Source: Nitrospiraceae bacterium
GTDB taxonomy: Bacteria; Nitrospirota; Nitrospiria; Nitrospirales; UBA8639
Direction: 5' to 3'
DNA: 10,512 nt
Assembly (NCBI GenBank): GCA_003523945.1
Contig: DOFS01000486.1
Span: forward strand, 1-10,512
Below, piece after piece: positions 6,966-10,512 of this stretch (its first letter is position 1; every line of letters starts with the position of its first letter). The position numbers and the translations under genes are program-made. Below the pieces are notes generated by a model. It made no database searches. It was not told where the DNA came from and was given only the letters and a program-made list of their open reading frames with translations.

Positions 6966-7952
6966 TTAGGCATAAATCGCCGCCCCTGAAGAGATCTGCT
7001 TGAACAACTCGATGCTATCCCTGTTGCCGGTTTTTTGAATTTGCTGCTGGCCTGCCGTTTCGTTGTAAATAAAGAAGCCATTGGTCTGCCGTGCCAAAGC
7101 GTCAACTCGTGTGCGGATGTCTTCCTCCGGGAGTTTGAAAATCTGTCCGGGACTGCCGTGTCCATGTGCGACCTCCCGCAGCGCTAGCGTTGATTCCACA
7201 GCGTGGCGCTTTTGCCAGAAAGCGTTCAAGCAGTACAGGAAAAGTTCTGGTGTGATGTCGGGCTTCTCTTCACGACGGAATCTATATATCGTTTCACGTT
7301 TTCCGGAGGAGGGGTCAAGTTGACGCTCCCCTACTGTGATAACGAGTTCAAGTTCGACGAGCGGGCAATCAAGATTGTCTTCCTGAACTTTGCCTTTGCG
7401 GCCGCGGGTTGGAACGTATGTGTGCAGGAAAGTGTCGAAATGTTGTTCCAATGTAACCATAGAGGGACGGTTATCATACTTCTCCACCTCCTTCTGAAGC
7501 GCATTGAGGACTGCGCTTGGGACGAGTTCCGGCTCTTGCCAGCGGTTCAGGAGATAATCCCACGCCAATAGGGGATTTTCGATGTCGGTAGACAGATTCC
7601 AGTGGATGAGCCAAAGCGTGCGGATGTCTTCGAGAAACGGATCGAGCCCTCGCTCGCCAAGCAGGACGCTCCCGAGCTTTGTGAGTGGATGTCCTCCGTC
7701 TTTGGTCGCCATCGTTGCCATGCCTGCAGCTTGCGACCAAAAGCGTATGGAACGTACCATGTTTTTGCCGACGCCCAGAGTGACCATCGCATCTACTTCA
7801 TCCGAAAAAAGTTTGGGGTTCTCACGCAGACCGCGCACGGCTTTAGGTAGCCATGTATAGCGGCAGGGAAAGGTCTCATGACCTGAAATGCGATAAGTCT
7901 TTTTAATGCCATCGGTGTTATATAAGCCTGAGGAAACCTTTGGCATTGGCAT
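6966..7952 (-). CDS. DUF4007 family protein
   Basis: The protein has about 328 residues. Two ATGs close together (7952 and 7946) follow AAGGA at 7961-7957, with gaps of 4 and 10 bases, so either may be used; the open frame goes back to a TTG at 7985 that has less support. The N-terminal signature YRISGHETFPCRYTWLPKAV (about 20-39) and VTLGVGKNMVRSIRFWSQAAGM are typical of DUF4007, with a later PLTKLG motif. The rest is helical, with IHWNLSTDIENPLLAWDYLLN in the middle. No enzyme motif or membrane segment is visible; the N-terminal region could bind DNA. DUF4007 genes are known to me from clusters with ATPases and PAPS-reductase-like (DndC-type) proteins linked to DNA phosphorothioation-like or defence functions; that link is recalled, not shown here. 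It is the first gene of the operon, overlaps the ATPase by eight bases, and looks intact. Confidence 0.8.
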   Translation of the reverse strand: MPMPKVSSGLYNTDGIKKTYRISGHETFPCRYTWLPKAVRGLRENPKLFSDEVDAMVTLGVGKNMVRSIRFWSQAAGMATMATKDGGHPLTKLGSVLLGERGLDPFLEDIRTLWLIHWNLSTDIENPLLAWDYLLNRWQEPELVPSAVLNALQKEVEKYDNRPSMVTLEQHFDTFLHTYVPTRGRKGKVQEDNLDCPLVELELVITVGERQLDPSSGKRETIYRFRREEKPDITPELFLYCLNAFWQKRHAVESTLALREVAHGHGSPGQIFKLPEEDIRTRVDALARQTNGFFIYNETAGQQQIQKTGNRDSIELFKQISSGAAIYA

Positions 7953-8419
7953 TTCTTCCTTGTTTTTCACGTTTATATTTATCAACCACAGGTGGTATCA
8001 ACATTTTGTCGTTTTTCCTGTGCCAGAGGCTGACTAGCTGAAGCCAGCTATCGTCCCTGTACAACTTAGGAAGTTCGTGTCTAAGGTGTTGGGATAAAAG
8101 GCGGTAAGGTGTTCTAGTATGCTTTATAATGGCAATTAATTCAAGAACGCATTTCAAAGGATAGAAGCAAGAATTGTAACCGCAAAAACGAGTGTCTGCT
8201 TCAGTGTAGGGTTAAATGAAATTATACGAAATTTGGCCATATGCCTAAGATCAGAGACATGAATCAAAAAAATCTTCCATATGAACATTCCAAGCTTTTG
8301 CTCAGTATGCTTTACGTAAGTAAAGGATAAACCTTCCCCCTTCTGGCTACCGAGAAGTTCCATTTTTTTTACTCACTCCGAAATGTGGAAGGCTATAGTC
8401 CAAAGATTTCCGTACCTCT

Positions 8420-8447
8420 GCCCCACATGGCTTCACGAGTGTGGGGC
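8420..8447. repeat. Perfect 8-base-pair hairpin
   Basis: GCCCCACA (8420-8427) and TGTGGGGC (8440-8447) are exact inverted copies around a 12-base loop. No T-run follows on either strand, so it is not a standard terminator. It lies about 120 bases before the GIY-YIG gene and some 470 bases before the DUF4007 gene. It could be a protein-binding site, part of a leader RNA, or a relic of a mobile element. Confidence 0.5.
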
Positions 8448-8556
8448 TATGCAGATGTATCGGCAAAAATAGAAGCTTAGAAGTAGGATATTATAAGTGG
8501 TTGTACTCAGGTAAGAATCTTATTGACTCGCATTTGTCAGACTCGGTTGCATGAAT

Positions 8557-8564
8557 AAGGAAAG
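8557..8564 (+). promoter_or_regulatory. Ribosome binding site of the GIY-YIG gene
   Basis: AAGGAAAG ends eight bases before the ATG at 8573. It favours that start over the next in-frame ATG at 8582 (17 bases away). Confidence 0.55.
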
Positions 8565-8572
8565 AGCCTTGT

Positions 8573-8809
8573 ATGTCGTGGATGGTCTATATATTGAAAT
8601 GCTCCGATACAAGTTTGTACACGGGAATCACGGTGGACCTTGAACGTCGTCTTGACGAGCACTCGAAGGGAAAAGGAGCCAAATATACCAAACTCTGTGG
8701 CCCTTTTACGGTGGTATTCACAGTAACCCAAGGAGAAAAGAAATCCAGTGGAACTCGAGAATATCCCATTGGTGCAATGGAAAGATTATTTCCACAATAC
8801 TGGGAATAA
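8573..8809 (+). CDS. Small GIY-YIG nuclease-like protein
   Basis: The protein has 78 residues, close to the 80-100 typical of stand-alone GIY-YIG domain proteins (YhbQ/UPF0213 type). MVYILKCSDTSLYTGIT (4-20) is the GIY...YIG motif, with Tyr6 and Tyr16 in place. LERRLDEHSKGKGAKYT (23-39) carries the conserved Arg25/Arg26 and His30, and REY (62-64) supplies the expected catalytic Glu63. The tail after this (PIGAMERLFPQYWE) differs from the usual Lys-rich helix (REYxIK...), so the domain end is altered or short. Members are thought to cut DNA with one active-site metal, but the cellular role of these small ones is poorly defined. The gene stands alone, with a good Shine-Dalgarno site and no partner on the same strand. 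Confidence 0.8.
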   Translation: MSWMVYILKCSDTSLYTGITVDLERRLDEHSKGKGAKYTKLCGPFTVVFTVTQGEKKSSGTREYPIGAMERLFPQYWE

Positions 8810-9054
8810 AAAGTCGCGTAAGAGACTGAATTTCCCGATGAGGTTCAAGGATAACGTTCCCAAGATGTATCCGTGGTACACCAAAGAGAAATCCCACCAC
8901 AATCCCGAATAACATCACCATCCAAAACAAACGCCTGGAGAATATCCGCGATTACCGGCAAGATGATGCATTGAAATTTATACAAACAATCGATCTATTT
9001 CATTAAAGATAGAGCAATTCCTTAATGGCCCATCTCTCGCCTCCACTCCTTCTG
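8810..9054. other. Intergenic region between convergent genes
   Basis: It lies between the GIY-YIG gene (+) and the HU gene (-), which converge. No T-tailed hairpin is seen for either. A - strand frame (8930-8718) begins with a hydrophobic stretch (MFWMVMLFGIVVGFLFGV) that looks like a membrane helix, but it runs back over the GIY-YIG gene and has no clear ribosome binding site, so I do not call it a gene. It may be a gene remnant. Confidence 0.4.
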
Positions 9055-9345
9055 TTATGACTTTTTCCCCAAAATCGCATCCTTCGCCGCTTTAGCCACA
9101 CGAAATTTCAAGACCCTCTTGGCAGGAATCTTGATCGCTTCTCCTGTTTGCGGATTCCGACCCATTCGGGCTTTACGATTTTGAACAACTAGCTTCCCAA
9201 TGCCAGGGAAGGTAAATCCATTCTTGGCATTTTTATACGCCAGCTCGGTTAGGTCTTCCAGAATCCCATCCATGACTTTTTTCGATACATCATGTTTGTC
9301 CGCTAAAGTTCCAATCAACTGCGACTTCGTCAACGCTTTGCCCAT
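9055..9345 (-). CDS. HU/IHF-family DNA-binding protein
   Basis: The protein has 96 residues from ATG 9345 (MGKALTKSQLIG), chosen because GGAAAGGA lies seven bases upstream and because HU proteins start at this point; the open frame before it (to 9435) is not HU-like. Helices 1-2 span about 5-42 (LTKSQLIGTLADKHDVSKKVMDGILEDLTELAY), followed by FTFPGIGKLVVQNRKAR (45-60) and the DNA-embracing arm signature MGRNPQTGEAIKIPA (61-75), with Pro65 at the position that kinks DNA, then a strand and a final helix with AAKDAILG. It works as a dimer that bends DNA and shapes the nucleoid or assists recombination and transcription complexes. It has no operon partner, and a possible promoter lies 45-75 bases upstream. 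It is intact. Confidence 0.92.
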   Translation of the reverse strand: MGKALTKSQLIGTLADKHDVSKKVMDGILEDLTELAYKNAKNGFTFPGIGKLVVQNRKARMGRNPQTGEAIKIPAKRVLKFRVAKAAKDAILGKKS

Positions 9346-9390
9346 CGTTGGGTCCTTTCCGTTCAGGTTTATATATCGATGCGACTGCAC

Positions 9391-9419
9391 GTTGTACTGA
9401 GATTTGAGGACAATTGCAA
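9391..9419 (-). promoter_or_regulatory. Possible promoter of the HU gene
   Basis: On the - strand TTGCAA (9419-9414) and TACAAC (9396-9391) are 17 bases apart, each matching four of six sigma-70 consensus bases. The spacing is ideal and it lies 45 bases before the HU start. It rests on consensus only. Confidence 0.3.
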
Positions 9420-9533
9420 CATCTGAGAGATCCACTCCATTAGTTCTGCCGGCTTTTCGATCTTATGGTCCCGATCGAGCAAGAAGAAAAATTCAGATTA
9501 TTGAAAACCTGAGAAATGGGGCTCGTCGTGTTT

Positions 9534-10047
9534 TTAATTACGCATATAGCCAATCTGTCGCTTAAAAGACTTGGGCGGTTCTAAGAGCTCCCGTAAATAG
9601 TCATACAAGGCAGCAATCTCTTTATCGTGTTTCTCCACTTTGCGAACCAGGTCTTTATGCGTCGCCAAGAGTTCCCGCATACGGATAAAGATTTTAATAA
9701 TACTGATGTTCACTTGTACAGCACGCTGGCTACGCAGGACACTCGACAGTATGGCAACCCCATGTTCTGTAAACACCCAGGGCAGTTTGCGCCTCCCGCC
9801 TCGGCCACTTTTTGATATCGCAATTTGCGACATCAAAGAATCGAACTCCTCTTGGAGCATTTAGAAAAGCAAATTCAGAGGGAAAACGCTCCATATTTCG
9901 TTTGACTTGTTCGTTTAGGCGAGCAGTCGTGACACCGTATAGCTCAGCTAGGTCAAAATTGAGCATCACCTTTTCGCCACGGATCTGGTAAATGGCCCTT
10001 GCAATGCGTTCAACAGGAATAACAGATCTAGAGGTTTTCTTAGGCAT
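9534..10047 (-). pseudogene. ORF6N-domain (KilA-N-associated) protein, frameshifted
   Basis: The N-terminal frame (10047 downwards) gives PVERIARAIYQIRGEKVMLNFDLAELYGVTTARLNEQVKRNMERFPSEFAF in outline, a clear ORF6N domain (residues about 9-60). It then goes out of frame near 9861-9868 (CTTTTCTAA on the - strand), and the expected continuation (EEFDSLMSQIAISKSGRGGRRKLPWVFTEHGVAILSSVLRS, then a coiled-coil-like EKHDKEIAALYDYLRELLEPP) is in the frame ending at 9534. Joined by a one-base change the product would be about 171 residues, a normal length. ORF6N proteins occur in phages and mobile elements and are thought to bind DNA, often as regulators or antirepressors. The start at 10047 has only a weak ribosome site. 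A sequencing or assembly error is the main alternative to a real mutation; a programmed frameshift is unlikely as there is no slippery heptamer with a downstream structure. Confidence 0.75.
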
Positions 10048-10117
10048 GATCTGACTATGCTAATCCATGAAAGAACTGTGGAGATGACCCTTATACGTAT
10101 TCCGGTATCTATCCACT

Positions 10118-10135
10118 GAACGTCCTAGGGCGTTC
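10118..10135. repeat. Near-perfect 18-base palindrome
   Basis: GAACGTCCTAGGGCGTTC is symmetrical around CCTAGG except for one T/G pair, which can form as a wobble. It lies about 70 bases upstream of the ORF6N gene, so it could be an operator for a dimeric regulator. Confidence 0.35.
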
Positions 10136-10228
10136 CGCCACTCACTTATCTAGAGTGCGCTCGTCCCGCGTAGATTACCAACAGTTCAACGGTCACCGGC
10201 ATGTCCAAAAATCATAGTCCAAACGTGC

Positions 10229-10262
10229 GGGTGGTTGTGCCAGCGAGCAGCCAAAACCACCC
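10229..10262. repeat. Inverted repeat with an 18-base loop
   Basis: GGGTGGTT (10229-10236) and AACCACCC (10255-10262) match exactly. No T-run follows. The role is unknown. Confidence 0.35.
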
Positions 10263-10292
10263 CTATTTCACCCTCCATCACCCAAACAGGCA

Positions 10293-10339
10293 AGTAGGAA
10301 CCCCCTTGAAAACATTTGATTTTTCAAGGGGTTCCTACT
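10293..10339. repeat. Strong hairpin with 19-base-pair stem
   Basis: The left arm (10293-10312, AGTAGGAACC... ending TTGAAAA) and the right arm (10321-10339, TTTTCAAGG... ending CCTACT) pair along 19 bases with a single bulged C and an 8-base loop. The inner stem is A/T-rich and the outer part G/C-rich. There is no T-run after the outer stem. Candidates are a bidirectional terminator, a miniature transposable or palindromic element, or a structured RNA. Confidence 0.6.
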
Positions 10340-10512
10340 AAGGCGAGAGCATAGAATGCCGATGCTTCCTAAACTTCGTTCTTGTGTAGATATTCACTCT
10401 TTCTTGCTTTACGCATCCCCCCCCTCAATGCATTTCTCAGAACGTAATAATGTAATAAGAGATAGCGTTCGCTTTTAATTGGCTGCCTTCTGCATTTTTC
10501 TCTTTGAAAGAA

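Larger units (their letters stand above)
5627..6973 (-). pseudogene. P-loop ATPase (BrxC/PglY-like), truncated by the IS630 element
   Basis: The protein starts at ATG 6973 (MPKKRIGDLF), overlapping the end of the DUF4007 gene by eight bases with an AGGGG-type site upstream. It runs 448 residues, the last five (VDCNT) and the stop coming from the insertion element. Walker A is GDYGCGKS (residues 65-72), Walker B LLLILDE (184-190), and a sensor-like strand is FFVISLLHQGF (225-235). A later block, YPLHPTVLPILIRTFRHFGQNERSLFSFLLSNEP (about 321-354, quoted in part: YPLHP, GQNERSLFSFL), is what I associate with the large ATPases of phage-defence systems (BrxC, PglY and relatives), which usually run to around 1,000 residues or more. 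The ATPase core is therefore present and the C-terminal half missing. Tight translational coupling to the DUF4007 gene implies that they act together. A role in DNA modification or defence is inference from the family; the truncated product may be non-functional. Confidence 0.7.
7986..8572. other. 587-base AT-rich region without a convincing gene
   Basis: This region lies between the divergently placed DUF4007 operon (-) and the GIY-YIG gene (+), so promoters for both should be here, but I see no clear -35/-10 pair. TATAAT occurs at 8124-8129 (+ strand) without a good partner. Two weak frames on the - strand (8363-8154 from ATG behind GGAG, and 8157-7918 from TTG) overlap by four bases at TTGA but their products are not protein-like enough to call. 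A perfect hairpin at 8420-8447 is listed separately. Confidence 0.5.
10048..10512. other. 465-base gene-free region with inverted repeats
   Basis: No reading frame of gene quality is seen on either strand. The region holds a palindrome at 10118-10135, an 8-base-pair inverted repeat at 10229-10262 and a long hairpin at 10293-10339 (listed separately). The last 150 bases are AT-rich with C- and T-runs. There is no tRNA-like or rRNA-like sequence that I can recognise. Confidence 0.5.

Noticed and set aside
6973..7165. Longer N-terminus for the ATPase, starting inside the DUF4007 gene
   Set aside because: It would overlap the DUF4007 gene by 200 bases and has a low-quality sequence; the ATG at 6973 with an eight-base overlap fits better.
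8718..8930. Small membrane-type protein on the - strand
   Set aside because: Only its first 25 residues are hydrophobic, it lies over the GIY-YIG gene and it lacks a ribosome binding site.
9346..9435. Thirty extra N-terminal codons for the HU protein
   Set aside because: HU proteins start at MxKxLTKxxLI, and a strong GGAAAGGA lies before the ATG at 9345.
9457..9478. TCGATC/GATCGA inverted repeat as terminator of the ORF6N gene
   Set aside because: Only six base pairs, with no T-run on the - strand.
1..10512. CRISPR array, tRNA, rRNA or integron attC sites
   Set aside because: I saw no regularly spaced direct repeats, no cloverleaf-like sequence and no GTTRRRY/RYYYAAC pairs in a suitable arrangement.

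Overview
This looks like an accessory, decaying stretch of a bacterial chromosome. Base composition is moderate, with one visibly GC-richer block (the IS630-type element at about 4.54-5.64 kb). Genes start behind Shine-Dalgarno sites of the AAGGA/GGAG type, and there is an HU-family DNA-binding protein. I lean towards a Nitrospira-like or other environmental Gram-negative lineage, because the HU protein, the ORF6N-type protein and the PAS-like orphan remind me of such genomes. That is recall, not something the sequence proves.

Left part (1-3.5 kb, + strand): a hypothetical protein with a PAS-like look (179-904). Next is the wreck of a conjugative coupling ATPase of the TraD/TraG type (1059-2609), with a scrambled 5' end, a degenerate Walker A motif and an in-frame stop at 2280-2282. 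Directly behind it is a 5'-truncated, frameshifted DDE (rve-type) transposase (2622-3413). These look like remains of an integrated conjugative or mobilisable element.

Middle part (3.5-8.0 kb, - strand): read in the direction of transcription, a DUF4007-family gene (7952-6966) overlaps by 8 bases a P-loop ATPase gene (6973-5627). The ATPase resembles the large ATPases of defence systems such as BrxC/PglY. It is cut off by a complete IS630-family element (4539-5644) with 13-base terminal inverted repeats and a TA target duplication. The element's inverted repeat supplies the last five codons and the stop of the ATPase. Beyond the element lies the 3' fragment of another gene (4538-4268), then an unrecognised 210-residue protein (4152-3520). 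I read this as a putative DNA-modification or defence operon that has been inactivated by partial deletion and IS insertion.

Right part (8.0-10.5 kb): a long non-coding stretch with a clean hairpin (8420-8447), a small GIY-YIG nuclease-like gene (+ strand), an HU-family gene (- strand), an ORF6N-domain gene broken by a one-base frameshift (- strand), and a 465-base gene-free region with several inverted repeats, the strongest at 10293-10339.

The main theme is erosion: four recognisable genes are broken (coupling ATPase, rve transposase, defence-type ATPase, ORF6N) and one fragment is orphaned. The most interesting item is the DUF4007 + ATPase pair and what has been lost behind it.
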